Shown piece after piece: positions 25,398 to 34,595 of a stretch of 64,000 nucleotides of DNA. Each line of letters starts with the position of its first letter. Within the stretch, counting starts at the first letter, position 1. The stretch comes from Bacillota bacterium (GTDB lineage: Bacteria > Bacillota > Clostridia > Lachnospirales > Lachnospiraceae), in contig JAEZOB010000042.1 of NCBI GenBank assembly GCA_023414355.1, positions 124,001 through 188,000 of the forward strand, written 5' to 3'. The notes below the pieces were generated by a model, which saw nothing but the letters and a program-made list of their open reading frames with translations, searched no databases and was not told the DNA's origin. The translations under genes were made by a program, and so were the position numbers.

Positions 25398-26141
25398 TCA
25401 TCCTTCGTCCAGGATAAGCACCATCATGGATAAGGCAGCGAGTCCTGCTGTCTCAGTACGCAGAATACGCCTGCCAAGGGTAATCGGTAATATATTGTTC
25501 GCAATTGCGAGTTCAATCTCTGTTTCTTCGAAGCCCCCCTCGGGTCCGATGAATAATCCGATTGTTTTGTATTCTTTCAAACGAATCATGGTCTCACGGG
25601 TGAAGTCCATTCCCTTTGCGTTCTCATATGGTATCAGGTTCAGTTCAAGCATTGCTGCTTCCCTGACAGCTTCAGGATAATTCATCACCGGCCTGATCTT
25701 CGGAATAATACCGCGTCCCGACTGCTTTGAAGCACCTTCCGCAATTGCCTGCCAGCGCTCTAGCTTCTTCTCTTCCTTCTTCTTATCATCCAACTTTACG
25801 ATCGCACGCCGGGTCATAACTGGCACAATCTCGGTGACGCCGAGTTCTACGGCCTTCTGGATGATCCATTCCATCTTTTCCTGTTTCGGCAATCCCTGAA
25901 ACAAAATAATCTTTGCCGGGAGCTCTGTTCCTGTTTCCTGTACAGACTCGATACTGGCAAGAATTTCATGCTCTGACATCCTACTAATTATACAATAACA
26001 ATCTTTTCCCTGTCCATTACAAATTACGATTTCCTCGCCCTGCTTCATACGAAGAACATTTCTGATATGGTTAACATCCGAACCTGTAATTCTTATCTCA
26101 TTGCTCGATATTTGACTGGAATCAACATAAAAACGCGGCAT
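25398..26141 (-). CDS. rsmE: 16S rRNA m3U1498 methyltransferase RsmE
   Basis: 247 aa SPOUT (knotted) methyltransferase. FYVDSSQI and HIRNVLRMKQGEEIVICNGQG form the PUA-like N-terminal part; QKAVELGVTEIVPVMTRRAIV, RWQAIAEGASKQSGRGIIP, FIGPEGGFEETEIE and LGRRILRTETAGLAAL are the catalytic SAM-binding knot. In Bacillus rsmE directly follows prmA; here about 1.8 kb with two other genes separates them. Confidence 0.96.
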   Translation of the reverse strand: MPRFYVDSSQISSNEIRITGSDVNHIRNVLRMKQGEEIVICNGQGKDCYCIISRMSEHEILASIESVQETGTELPAKIILFQGLPKQEKMEWIIQKAVELGVTEIVPVMTRRAIVKLDDKKKEEKKLERWQAIAEGASKQSGRGIIPKIRPVMNYPEAVREAAMLELNLIPYENAKGMDFTRETMIRLKEYKTIGLFIGPEGGFEETEIELAIANNILPITLGRRILRTETAGLAALSMMVLILDEG

Positions 26142-26346
26142 AGTTATCTCCTTGGTTCATTTTCAAAAGCCATATCTATTATATCGCAAAAAGAACATAT
26201 GTTCAACTAAATTTAACCATTTTCTCATAATTTTTTAAACCTTTTTCATTTACAAAAGTCTTTCATGATATTATGATTTTATCTGTATCAAATGCTTATG
26301 AAATAATTGGCATGATGATTAATATAAAGAAAGTAGGAATTATTAT

Positions 26347-26682
26347 ATGGAAGATATCTCAGGTATCATTGTATGCGTTTTTGTCCTTATCTTACTGATA
26401 TCGCTAGGTTTTGTACTTCGGTCAGGGAAAGGTGCTTTTCTGATCTCGGGTTATAATATGCTTTCAAAGGAAAAGAAGGCACGATATAACGAAAAGGAAT
26501 TATGTCGCTTTACAGGCAATCTTTTATTCCTGGTGGCTTTTCTACTTATCTTTGCCATCGTTGGCGGTATTTATGAAATTGTATGGCTTGTTAAGCTAAT
26601 TCTCGTTTTGATCATTCTTACCGTCATTGCAGGAATCATATATGTGAATACAGATTCAAGATTTCGCAATAAACTCAATTAA
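26347..26682 (+). CDS. DUF3784 small membrane protein
   Basis: 111 aa on the plus strand, against its neighbours. Three hydrophobic segments (about 5-25, 56-76, 80-98). GKGAFLISGYNMLSKEKKARYNEKELCRFTGN is the diagnostic DUF3784 stretch (GKG, GYN, K/RYD/NE). Function unknown; the family is abundant in Clostridia. Together with the hydrolase it interrupts the usual prmA-rsmE pair, which suggests later insertion. Confidence 0.85.
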   Translation: MEDISGIIVCVFVLILLISLGFVLRSGKGAFLISGYNMLSKEKKARYNEKELCRFTGNLLFLVAFLLIFAIVGGIYEIVWLVKLILVLIILTVIAGIIYVNTDSRFRNKLN

Positions 26683-26802
26683 AAGAGAAGCACAAAATTA
26701 ATCCCATAGAACTTATTCAAACCGTACGATAGACAAACGGCAATTAGCATTGGAAAGCTAAATGCCGTTTATATTTAAATAAACTATCGATAAGATAGTT
26801 CT

Positions 26803-27846
26803 TTATTCTTCATTTTTGAAAGTATCGTACATCCAATGATAAAATTTCTCTTTTTCTTCAAATTGCGGATAATGAGCTGATTCCTCAAACATTACCAGTT
26901 CACGGGTTCCTTTCCCCTTTAGACTTCTGAGATATTGATCCGCAGCTTTAGGAGAAGTCATGCAATCGTATTTTCCCATTACAAAAAATACCGGTTTGTC
27001 AATCTCTGTAACAATATCAGATACCGGATTTTTAATTGCCTCCATGATTAATCGTTCTTGATATTTACTTGCTGCTACATAATACCTCATGATATCTAGT
27101 AAGTTGTATTCCCTATTGAAAATGAAACCCTTTAAATAATCTTCACTTTCGTTAATTTTTCTTGCAGCAAATCCATATTTTCTCACATATTCCCGTGGTG
27201 CAAGACCTTCTCCTTGTGCAATAGAGTTCTCTAAGCCCTTTAAATAAGTGATATCCTTATTATTTTCAGCCTCTTCAGCCGCATGAATGCATTTCTGCAA
27301 ACTATCCAATTCACTATCTATGGTATTAGACATTTGCCCTATTCCGACATAGGCACGATATAATTCGGGCTTCTGAGCTACTGCCATTGTAGCAATATAG
27401 GTTCCATAAGAGTGTCCAACTAAAATAACTTCTTTCTTGTCTAAATATTCTTCTATGTATTCTGTTAATGCGATCAAATCACTCACATGGATCGATGCAT
27501 CAATATTTGAATCATCTGAACCAAATTGATAGGATTTTCCACTGCCGCGTTGGTCATATTGGACGATAGTAAAATCTTTCTCAAGTAGATCCTGATATTT
27601 TCTAACATAAGGGATCTCTGAGCAACAAGGCCCTCCGTGTACAAAGATGATAATCGGATTGTCTTTATTATTTCCCCGAATCATCAGTTCAAGCGGAGTA
27701 CCATTCACCTCAGTTTTACGTAATTCGCTTATACTGTTTCGATTGGATATCTTTGGAGTCCATGTAGGGAAGCATAAACCAATCACCACCAGTAATAAAA
27801 GTATAATAACAAACCACCTGACGATTTTGCCAGCTCTCCTCATCAT
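26803..27846 (-). CDS. Alpha/beta hydrolase, proline iminopeptidase-like, membrane-anchored
   Basis: 347 aa. N-terminal membrane segment (residues 10-27) with no clear cleavage site, then an alpha/beta hydrolase fold: oxyanion motif HGGPCCS (70-76), YDQRGSGKS (98-106), nucleophile elbow GHSYGT (about 144-149, catalytic Ser), a cap region, and late Asp (GKYDCMTSP) and His (ESAHYPQFEE). HGGPG/DQRGxGxS are typical of the S33 proline iminopeptidase family, so an exported peptidase or esterase is likely. ATGATG start with GGGG upstream. Confidence 0.88.
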   Translation of the reverse strand: MMRRAGKIVRWFVIILLLLVVIGLCFPTWTPKISNRNSISELRKTEVNGTPLELMIRGNNKDNPIIIFVHGGPCCSEIPYVRKYQDLLEKDFTIVQYDQRGSGKSYQFGSDDSNIDASIHVSDLIALTEYIEEYLDKKEVILVGHSYGTYIATMAVAQKPELYRAYVGIGQMSNTIDSELDSLQKCIHAAEEAENNKDITYLKGLENSIAQGEGLAPREYVRKYGFAARKINESEDYLKGFIFNREYNLLDIMRYYVAASKYQERLIMEAIKNPVSDIVTEIDKPVFFVMGKYDCMTSPKAADQYLRSLKGKGTRELVMFEESAHYPQFEEKEKFYHWMYDTFKNEE

Positions 27847-27908
27847 CTGCTATATTCCCCTTATATTGATCATTATTTCATATCATTAAAATGGCTTTAT
27901 AAACACTG

Positions 27909-27934
27909 ACTCCCGGGCGGTATTTCCCGGGAGT
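27909..27934 (-). terminator. Hairpin after prmA
   Basis: ACTCCCGGG (27909-27917) pairs with CCCGGGAGT (27926-27934), 8-nt loop, immediately after the prmA stop. GC-rich stem with T-rich flanks on both sides. Confidence 0.75.
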
Positions 27935-27941
27935 TCGTGTT

Positions 27942-28901
27942 TTATTTTTGTGCAACGAAGGATATCCAGTCATTCATTTTGTTCACTTCAAGAATCGTAA
28001 AACCATTCTTAAGAAGTGCCTCCCTGACAGCTTCCTCCTTCATATATATGATACCTGAGCTGATGAAGATACCTCCGGGCTTTAAGTTCTCCCCGATCAC
28101 CTCTGACAGAGGAATAATGACATCGGCCAGGATGTTTGCAACCACCAGATCATATTTCTCTTTACCAATTTCTGTTCTGATACCGTCATCCTCTATGATG
28201 TTACCTGTGACAAATCCCAAGCTTCCTTCTTCTATTCGAAGATTATTTACCTCTGTATTCTCGATTGCTGAGACTGTCGCATTCGGATCAATATCTATCC
28301 CCAGGACTTCCTTTGCACCAAGCTTTTTCGCGATGATGGATAATATTCCGCTTCCACTGCCGGCATCAAGCACGATGGCATCAGGCTTCAGATGCTGCTT
28401 CAACCCGGTAATACAGAGCTTTGTTGTCTCGTGGGCACCTGTTCCGAAGGAGGTTCCCGGATCGATTTCAATCACGAGGTCTCCTGCTTTTAAATCTGTT
28501 ACCTCTTCCCAGGTAGGTTTAATCAAGATATTTTCATCGACACGGAAGGGTTTGAAAAACTCTTTCCAATTGTTGATCCAGTCCTGATCGTCCGTCTGAT
28601 CTACCTTAATCTCTCCTTTACCAACATTGGTATATTCCGAGAGCTCCTTTAAACCTTCTCTTACTTTACCCAGTAGTTCCTCTGTGTCCTCAGCCACGTC
28701 AACATAAAAGCTCACTGTAGCCAAGCCATCATCCTCTCCGAGCTCCGGTAAAAAATCAATGAATAACTTCCTTTTATCCTCCTCCGAAAGAGGAACCTTA
28801 TCGATCACTTCAATTCCTTCTATCCCAAGGTCATTCAGCATATCGCTGATTAAATCGACTGCTTCCGTAGTTGTTTCCAAGGTGAACTTTGTCCATTTCA
28901 T
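27942..28901 (-). CDS. prmA: Ribosomal protein L11 methyltransferase PrmA
   Basis: 319 aa. N-terminal substrate-recognition domain (1-95), then a class I SAM domain with VIEIDPGTSFGTGAHETTKLC (GTGxHxTT motif), VLDAGSGSGILSIIAKKLGA and VANILADVIIPL (NxL), all hallmarks of PrmA, which trimethylates L11. Lies 106 bases after dnaJ, the order found in Bacillus (dnaJ-prmA-rsmE). AGGAAAGG precedes the ATG. Confidence 0.96.
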   Translation of the reverse strand: MKWTKFTLETTTEAVDLISDMLNDLGIEGIEVIDKVPLSEEDKRKLFIDFLPELGEDDGLATVSFYVDVAEDTEELLGKVREGLKELSEYTNVGKGEIKVDQTDDQDWINNWKEFFKPFRVDENILIKPTWEEVTDLKAGDLVIEIDPGTSFGTGAHETTKLCITGLKQHLKPDAIVLDAGSGSGILSIIAKKLGAKEVLGIDIDPNATVSAIENTEVNNLRIEEGSLGFVTGNIIEDDGIRTEIGKEKYDLVVANILADVIIPLSEVIGENLKPGGIFISSGIIYMKEEAVREALLKNGFTILEVNKMNDWISFVAQK

Positions 28902-28925
28902 AAATTTACTGTACCTTTCCTGCCG

Positions 28926-28978
28926 AAAAATAATCCGGAGGCTGGATTAACATCTGTCTGTAATCTTCCCCTCCGGAT
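28926..28978 (-). terminator. Terminator after dnaJ
   Basis: On the minus strand ATCCGGAGG and CCTCCGGAT (28933-28941 and 28970-28978) pair and are followed by TATTTTT. Closes the hrcA-dnaJ operon. Confidence 0.8.
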
Positions 28979-29007
28979 GTAATATGTTTATTATTTATGC
29001 GCCCGAT

Positions 29008-30150
29008 TTACTTCCAGAATTTCTTCTTTCCGCCCTTTTCGTTTTCAGTGCCTTCACTATGTTCTGCTTTTCCCGTCATAGAATCATCAAATTTCTTGAG
29101 CAATTCCTTCTGCTCCGAGTTAAGATTCGTAGGTACCTGAACTACTAAAGTAACATAATGGTCACCGCGCATTGCTTTATTACGAAGGCTGGGAACACCC
29201 TTTTCTCTCAGCCGGACCTTTGTATCTGTCTGCGTCCCCGCCTTTACATTATAGATCACATCACCGTCAACTGTGCTAATCTTGACATCCCCGCCTAAAA
29301 CAGCTGTAGCATAGGAAATCGGCGCTGTAGAATAGATATCATAATCCTGCCGTTGGAAGATCGGATGTCTGCTTACTTCGATCTCGACCAGCAAATCTCC
29401 TCTTGGTCCGCCATTGGTTCCGGGTTCACCCTTCCCTCTGATTCTTACACTCTGTCCGCTGTCAATGCCTGCCGGAATAGATACTTTGATTTTCTTCTTG
29501 CTGCTGATATAGCCTGTTCCATAGCAATCAGAACATTTTTCACGGATGATCTTTCCTGTTCCTTTACAATCCGGACAAGTCTGAACATTACGTACCATAC
29601 CAAACAAGGATTGCTGTGTATATACAACCTGACCTTTACCACCACATTTCGAACAGGTATCTGCTGTTGTACCCGGCTTTGCACCGGTTCCATGACAAGT
29701 ACCACAATCGTCCTTGAGTGTCAGTTCAAGCTCTTTTTCTGTTCCAAATACCGCTTCCTCAAAGGTGATCCTGACAGAAGTCCTGAGATTCGCTCCCTGC
29801 ATCGGTCCATTGCTTGCACGTCTCTGACGTCCACCGAACAGATCACCAAAGATATCTCCAAAGATATCACCCATGTCCATGGAACTGAAATCAAAGCCTC
29901 CGGCACCTGCACCTGCACTTCCATCAAAAGCTGCATGTCCAAACTGGTCATACTGTCTGCGTTTATCCGCATCGCTTAAGACCGCATAGGCTTCTGAAGC
30001 CTCCTTAAATTTGGCTTCCGCTGCTTGATCCCCTGGATTGGTATCGGGATGGTATTTCTTTGCCAGTTGTCGATATGCTTTTTTTAATTCGTCATCCGTT
30101 GCTGACCGATTGACACCTAAGACCTCATAATAATCACGTTTATCTGCCAT
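29008..30150 (-). CDS. dnaJ: Chaperone DnaJ
   Basis: 380 aa class A J-protein. J domain 1-70 with KKYHPDTN (HPD motif), Gly/Phe-rich region about 75-110, zinc region with four CxxCxGxG units (CGTCHGTG, CSKCGGKG, CPDCKGTG, CSDCYGTG), then the substrate-binding C-terminal domains. Co-chaperone that stimulates DnaK ATPase. AAAGGTGAAG precedes the ATG. Separated from dnaK by 334 bases of hairpin-rich DNA. Confidence 0.98.
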   Translation of the reverse strand: MADKRDYYEVLGVNRSATDDELKKAYRQLAKKYHPDTNPGDQAAEAKFKEASEAYAVLSDADKRRQYDQFGHAAFDGSAGAGAGGFDFSSMDMGDIFGDIFGDLFGGRQRRASNGPMQGANLRTSVRITFEEAVFGTEKELELTLKDDCGTCHGTGAKPGTTADTCSKCGGKGQVVYTQQSLFGMVRNVQTCPDCKGTGKIIREKCSDCYGTGYISSKKKIKVSIPAGIDSGQSVRIRGKGEPGTNGGPRGDLLVEIEVSRHPIFQRQDYDIYSTAPISYATAVLGGDVKISTVDGDVIYNVKAGTQTDTKVRLREKGVPSLRNKAMRGDHYVTLVVQVPTNLNSEQKELLKKFDDSMTGKAEHSEGTENEKGGKKKFWK

Positions 30151-30368
30151 TTTTATTCTTCACCTTTCATAGCCTTATCTATCGATTAACACAATCCAGC
30201 CAATGATTTAATATAGCATAGTTGTGAATGATTTTCAATGGCAAACAGGCAGTCAATACTGACCGCCCATTTGCTATCTATTAATTTTATGGAAGAACTC
30301 GCAAGCTCAAATCCTAGGAACTTAAACCTGAAGTTCTATCCGGATTGCATAAGCATCTATCAAGAACC

Positions 30369-30460
30369 TTACAATGAAATTCCAATGGATTTCATTGTAA
30401 TAGATTCCAGCCGAAGAACTTTACAATGAAATTCCATTGGATTTCATTGTAATAGTTCTT
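30369..30460. repeat. Duplicated palindrome
   Basis: TTACAATGAAAT-8 nt-ATTTCATTGTAA occurs at 30369-30400 and again at 30421-30452 with one loop base changed. The second copy is extended outward by AAGAACT/AGTTCTT (30414-30420, 30454-30460). Confidence 0.9.
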
Positions 30461-30462
30461 TG

Positions 30463-30484
30463 AAAAGTTCGTGTTTACACGAAC
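30463..30484 (-). terminator. Hairpin directly after dnaK stop
   Basis: GTTCGTG (30467-30473) and CACGAAC (30478-30484) form a 7-bp stem with a 4-nt loop, starting at the base after the dnaK stop and followed on the minus strand by TTTT. Could attenuate read-through from dnaK to dnaJ. Confidence 0.65.
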
Positions 30485-32374
30485 TTATACTTCGCGGTAA
30501 TCTCCATCTACTACATCGTCATTATAACCACCGGTGGAACCGCCTTCGGCTCCTCCTGCCTGGCCACCGAAGCCTGACATATCAGGACCTGCACCGCCTG
30601 CACCTGCAGCACCGCTCTGCTCATAAAGCTTTGCGAATAATGCCTGCGCATCCTCCATTAACTTATCCTTTGCTGCCTTGATATCTGCAACCTCACCCTC
30701 GCTCATAACCTCAGGATTGGATTTCTCAATTAATTCCTTCAATCTTGTAAGATCAGCTTCTACTGTTGATTTTGCAGCAGCATCAATCTTATCGCCAACT
30801 TCACCAAGAGCCTTTTCAGTCTGGAATACCATAGAGTCAGCATCATTTCTTACGTCTACTGCTTCCTTACGTCTCTTATCCTGAGCTTCGTATTCAGCTG
30901 CTTCTCTGACTGCCTTATCGATATCAGTATCTGATAAATTGGAACCTGCGGTAATCGTAATATGCTGTTCTCTACCGGTTCCGAGATCCTTAGCGGATAC
31001 ATTTACGATACCATTGGCATCAATATCGAAGGTAACCTCGATCTGAGGAACACCTCTTCTTGCCGGCGGAATGCTGTCTAATCTGAATTGTCCAAGACTC
31101 TTATTATCCTTTGCAAACTGTCTTTCACCCTGTACGACATTGATATCAACAGCTGTCTGATTATCTGCAGCGGTTGAGAAGATCTGACTCTTCTTAGTCG
31201 GGATGGTTGTATTTCTCTCAATCAATCTGGTAGCTACGCCGCCCAGTGTCTCAATTGAAAGAGACAACGGAGTTACATCCAGAAGAAGAATGTCTCCTGC
31301 ACCTGAATCTCCTGCAAGCTTTCCACCCTGGATGGAAGCACCAACAGCCACACATTCATCGGGATTCAAAGTCTTGGAAGGCTCCTGGCCTGTCAGCTGT
31401 CTAACCTTATCCTGTACAGCAGGGATTCTTGTGGAACCACCTACTAATAATACCTTCTTAATATCAGCCGGTGTCAGACCTGCATCACGAAGAGCGTTTT
31501 GAACGGGTACTACAGTTCTCTCAACGAGATCATGAGTTAACTCATCAAATTTCGCACGTGTTAAGTTCATGTCAAAATGCTTTGGACCTTCAGCGGTTGC
31601 TGTGATGAAAGGCAAATTGATATTGGTGGTTGTGGAAGCGGATAATTCTTTCTTTGCCTTCTCAGCAGCTTCTTTGAGTCTCTGAAGTGCCATCTTATCT
31701 GTAGATAAATCAACACCGTCGGATTTCTTGAATTCATCGATCATATATCTGGTAATTCTATCGTCGAAATCATCACCACCGAGTCTGTTATCACCGGAGG
31801 TAGCAAGAACTTCGATTACGCCGTCACCGATGTCGATAATGGAAACGTCGAAGGTACCGCCGCCTAAGTCATATACCATAATTTTCTGCTCATGCTCATT
31901 GTCAAGACCGTAAGCAAGTGCTGCAGCTGTAGGCTCATTGATAATTCTCTTTACATCCAGACCTGCAATTTTACCTGCATCCTTGGTAGCCTGTCTCTGA
32001 GCATCATTAAAGTAAGCCGGAACAGTAATAACTGCCTCTGTTACCTTTTCACCAAGATAGCTTTCAGCATCTGCCTTCATCTTCTGAAGGATCATAGCAG
32101 AGATCTCCTGAGGTGAATATTTCTTGTCATCAATCTTTACTCTGAAATCAGTACCCATATGTCTCTTAATGGATGAGATGGTTTTATCGGAATTGGTGAC
32201 TGCCTGACGCTTTGCGGGCTCACCAACGAGACGCTCTCCTGTTTTTGTGAATGCAACAACACTGGGTGTTGTTCTGGAACCCTCTGTGTTAGCGATAACA
32301 ACGGGCTTTCCACCTTCCATAACAGCTACACATGAATTCGTTGTACCTAAGTCAATACCTATGATTTTACTCAT
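30485..32374 (-). CDS. dnaK: Chaperone DnaK (Hsp70)
   Basis: 629 aa. ATPase domain with IGIDLGTTNSCVAV (residues 4-17), VYDLGGGTFDVSIIDIGDGV and VLLVGGSTRIPAVQ; substrate domain with DVTPLSLSIETLGGV; lid ending in a Gly/Ala-rich tail GAAGAGGAGPDMSG and a charged end. Start chosen at ATG 32374, 8 bases after AGGAGG; an in-frame TTG at 32380 is too close to that site. It lies in the CIRCE-controlled operon after grpE. Confidence 0.98.
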   Translation of the reverse strand: MSKIIGIDLGTTNSCVAVMEGGKPVVIANTEGSRTTPSVVAFTKTGERLVGEPAKRQAVTNSDKTISSIKRHMGTDFRVKIDDKKYSPQEISAMILQKMKADAESYLGEKVTEAVITVPAYFNDAQRQATKDAGKIAGLDVKRIINEPTAAALAYGLDNEHEQKIMVYDLGGGTFDVSIIDIGDGVIEVLATSGDNRLGGDDFDDRITRYMIDEFKKSDGVDLSTDKMALQRLKEAAEKAKKELSASTTTNINLPFITATAEGPKHFDMNLTRAKFDELTHDLVERTVVPVQNALRDAGLTPADIKKVLLVGGSTRIPAVQDKVRQLTGQEPSKTLNPDECVAVGASIQGGKLAGDSGAGDILLLDVTPLSLSIETLGGVATRLIERNTTIPTKKSQIFSTAADNQTAVDINVVQGERQFAKDNKSLGQFRLDSIPPARRGVPQIEVTFDIDANGIVNVSAKDLGTGREQHITITAGSNLSDTDIDKAVREAAEYEAQDKRRKEAVDVRNDADSMVFQTEKALGEVGDKIDAAAKSTVEADLTRLKELIEKSNPEVMSEGEVADIKAAKDKLMEDAQALFAKLYEQSGAAGAGGAGPDMSGFGGQAGGAEGGSTGGYNDDVVDGDYREV

Positions 32375-32390
32375 GTTCAAATCCTCCTAT

Positions 32391-32592
32391 TTAAATTTTA
32401 GTTTATACGATAGTTTGCTTAGGAGGATTTCTCCTCCTATAATGAAATTAAATACATACACTGTTTAGGTTAGGAGGAATTCTCCTCCCATTTATATTTT
32501 AGTTTTTACGATAGTTTGCTCAGGGGGATTTCTCCTCCTATAATAAAATTAAATACTTAAACTGTTTAGGCTGGGGGAAATTTCCTCCCTAT
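32391..32592. repeat. 101-bp tandem duplication with SD-like hairpins
   Basis: Two copies of a 101-bp unit (32391-32491 and 32492-32592), with the first bases of a third copy running into the end of grpE. Each unit carries two hairpins: AGGAGGATTTCTCCTCCT (32421-32438) and GGAGGAATTCTCCTCC (32473-32488), with diverged equivalents at 32522-32539 and 32573-32588. On the mRNA strand the left arms read GGAGGAG, as in a ribosome binding site. Confidence 0.9.
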
Positions 32593-32600
32593 AATAAATT

Positions 32601-33317
32601 TTAGTTTACTACCTTAACCATACTGTGTCGAACCACCATATCCTTGTAGATGTAACCCTTCTGGAATTCATCCGATACGAGGTTCTCACCCATACTATCA
32701 TCCTCACCATGCATTACTGCATTATGAAGGTTAGGATCAAATTCTTTTCCGACAGCATCGATCGGCTTCAATCCGATCTCATCAAGCGCTGTCATAAGCT
32801 GACGGTAAATCATTTCAATTCCCTGTGCAAATGCACTTTCTTTTTCTTTCTCTGTAATGGTACCAAAGCCACGTTCAAAGTTATCGATAATGGGAAGTAT
32901 CTTTTCGATAAAGCTTTTGATGCCCATATCATACATTAATGCCTTTTCTTTCTCAGAACGTTTCCGGTAATTATCAAATTCAGCCATGGATCTCATCAGT
33001 CGATCCGTCAGTTCTTCAATCTTCTGATCTTTAGCTGCAAGCTCCTTTGATTTTGAATTCTTGAAAAATGATTTGCTACCCTTTTCAGGCTTAACACCAT
33101 CATTCACATCTGTATCATTCACATCTGTATCATTCTCATCTTCTGCATCTCCCAGAACCTCTGTATCCGTAAGTACCTCTTCTGTTAGTGTCTCTTCCGG
33201 GTTCTGAGCCTGATTCTCTATCTGTTGATCCATAGCTTCCTGTGACTTATCTTTCATTCCCTTCTCCTTCTCCATGGCAGCTTTCATTATTTCTATTGCT
33301 TTATCCTTATTATCCAA
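32601..33317 (-). CDS. grpE: Nucleotide exchange factor GrpE
   Basis: 238 aa. Acidic, low-complexity N-terminal third (Glu/Asp-rich, with the in-frame duplication DTDVNDTDVND encoded by a 15-bp direct repeat), long helix about 95-140 (RLMRSMAEFDNYRKRSEKEK), then the four-helix/beta-wing domain ending KGYIYKDMVVRHSMVKVV. Releases ADP from DnaK. Start appears to be TTG 33317 (AAAGGTGG 10 bases upstream); ATG at residue 11 is possible. Second gene of the heat-shock operon. Confidence 0.95.
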   Translation of the reverse strand: MDNKDKAIEIMKAAMEKEKGMKDKSQEAMDQQIENQAQNPEETLTEEVLTDTEVLGDAEDENDTDVNDTDVNDGVKPEKGSKSFFKNSKSKELAAKDQKIEELTDRLMRSMAEFDNYRKRSEKEKALMYDMGIKSFIEKILPIIDNFERGFGTITEKEKESAFAQGIEMIYRQLMTALDEIGLKPIDAVGKEFDPNLHNAVMHGEDDSMGENLVSDEFQKGYIYKDMVVRHSMVKVVN

Positions 33318-33352
33318 GCGATAACTACCACCTTTCTTTTCTTATGAAGCTC

Positions 33353-34384
33353 TTATGTCTTTCTCTTGAATATATCGTCCAGCTGAGTCATCAGGGATTT
33401 TAGTGTATCAACCACCTTCTGATAATCCATTCTCTTCGGTCCGATAATACCAACCTTTCCATATACACCCTCTTCGATTTCATAGGTTGCTGTAACTACG
33501 GAACATTCCTTCATGGCTTCTACCGGAGTCTCATCTCCGATATAGACCTGAATGCCTCTGCTTTCCTCATCCTCAATCTTATCCTGGATCAGTTCCGTCA
33601 ATGCTTTTTTCTCCTCCAGAGTATAGAGGAGATTGGCTGCCTTTTCTCTGTCACTCAGCTCCGGATATCTTAAAATATTGGTCGTACCGGAAGTAAATAT
33701 TTCAATATCTTCCTCTTCATTCACTGCCTGCATAATTGCATCCAGGATATCATTGACAATATTTCTGTAATCACCGGCCTGCTCCTTCATTTGGGCAATG
33801 ACAGGTAGATTGATTTCTCCCAGATCCAAACCTTGTAAAAATGTATTGATGATAATATTGAGCTTCAAAAGCATTTCTTTATTTAAGGATGTAGATACTG
33901 AAATGATTTTATTCTTGACAATATTTCTTTCGAATACAATGACCGCCAGAAGTTGGTTTTCATCCATTTCAGTTAATTGAATGAATTTCACCCTCTTTTT
34001 ATACTGGGGTGTTGATACCATGGTGGTATAGTGTGTATTCACAGCCAGAAGCTTTGCTACTTGTTGTAGCAGACTCTCGAGCTTATCCGCCTTCTCCAGC
34101 AGCAGCTCCTTCATATCCTCAACTTCCTGCTCCTTATCCTTCAGCAACATATCCACGTAGAGGCGATAGCCTTTGTCAGATGGAATGCGTCCTGCGGAGG
34201 TATGGGGCTGAACGATAAATCCAAGTTCCTCCAGATCGGACATCTCATTACGAATGGTGGCAGAGCTCAAATTCAAATCCGTATATTTTGATATTGTCCT
34301 TGATCCGACAGGTTCGCCTGTCTCCAGATAATTTCGGATAACCGCCTGCAATATCTTCAGTTTTCTTTCATCCAACTGCTGCAT
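33353..34384 (-). CDS. hrcA: Heat-inducible transcription repressor HrcA
   Basis: 343 aa. N-terminal winged helix (KLKILQAVIRNYLETGEPVGSRTISKYTDLNLSSATIRNEMSDLEELGFI, residues 8-57) and the family motif PHTSAGRIPSDKGYRLYVD (61-79). HrcA binds CIRCE and shuts off the groE and dnaK operons. A perfect CIRCE lies about 55 bases upstream, so it represses its own operon. GAGGGAG precedes the ATG. Confidence 0.97.
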   Translation of the reverse strand: MQQLDERKLKILQAVIRNYLETGEPVGSRTISKYTDLNLSSATIRNEMSDLEELGFIVQPHTSAGRIPSDKGYRLYVDMLLKDKEQEVEDMKELLLEKADKLESLLQQVAKLLAVNTHYTTMVSTPQYKKRVKFIQLTEMDENQLLAVIVFERNIVKNKIISVSTSLNKEMLLKLNIIINTFLQGLDLGEINLPVIAQMKEQAGDYRNIVNDILDAIMQAVNEEEDIEIFTSGTTNILRYPELSDREKAANLLYTLEEKKALTELIQDKIEDEESRGIQVYIGDETPVEAMKECSVVTATYEIEEGVYGKVGIIGPKRMDYQKVVDTLKSLMTQLDDIFKRKT

Positions 34385-34438
34385 ATACTCCCTCGCTCCG
34401 TGGTAAGTTGAAGACCCTTTGATCCGATTTTAGTATTG

Positions 34439-34465
34439 TTAGCACTCAACCTGATAGAGTGCTAA
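34439..34465 (-). promoter_or_regulatory. CIRCE operator (HrcA site)
   Basis: TTAGCACTC (34439-34447), 9-nt spacer, GAGTGCTAA (34457-34465): exact match to the CIRCE consensus, just downstream of the promoter at 34478-34506. Confidence 0.98.
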
Positions 34466-34477
34466 TATCTATAAACT

Positions 34478-34506
34478 AAAATATCACTATCATTTTCTTT
34501 TGTCAA
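34478..34506 (-). promoter_or_regulatory. Promoter of the hrcA-grpE-dnaK-dnaJ operon
   Basis: TTGACA (34501-34506), 17 bases, TATTTT (34478-34483) on the minus strand. The start point would fall just before CIRCE, the classical arrangement. Confidence 0.85.
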
Positions 34507-34595
34507 GGCATTTTATAATTAATTTCAGAAATTAATCATATCTTAATATTCCCTGTGAACCCAGTAACAGCATGTGGAAGCTTATGTATCTGAGG

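Larger units (their letters stand above)
30151..30484. other. dnaK-dnaJ intergenic region rich in inverted repeats
   Basis: 334 bases without a gene. From the dnaJ side it holds an imperfect hairpin near 30240-30275, two near-identical 32-base palindromes at 30369-30400 and 30421-30452 (entered separately) and the dnaK 3' hairpin. I see no promoter of consensus quality for dnaJ. Confidence 0.7.
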
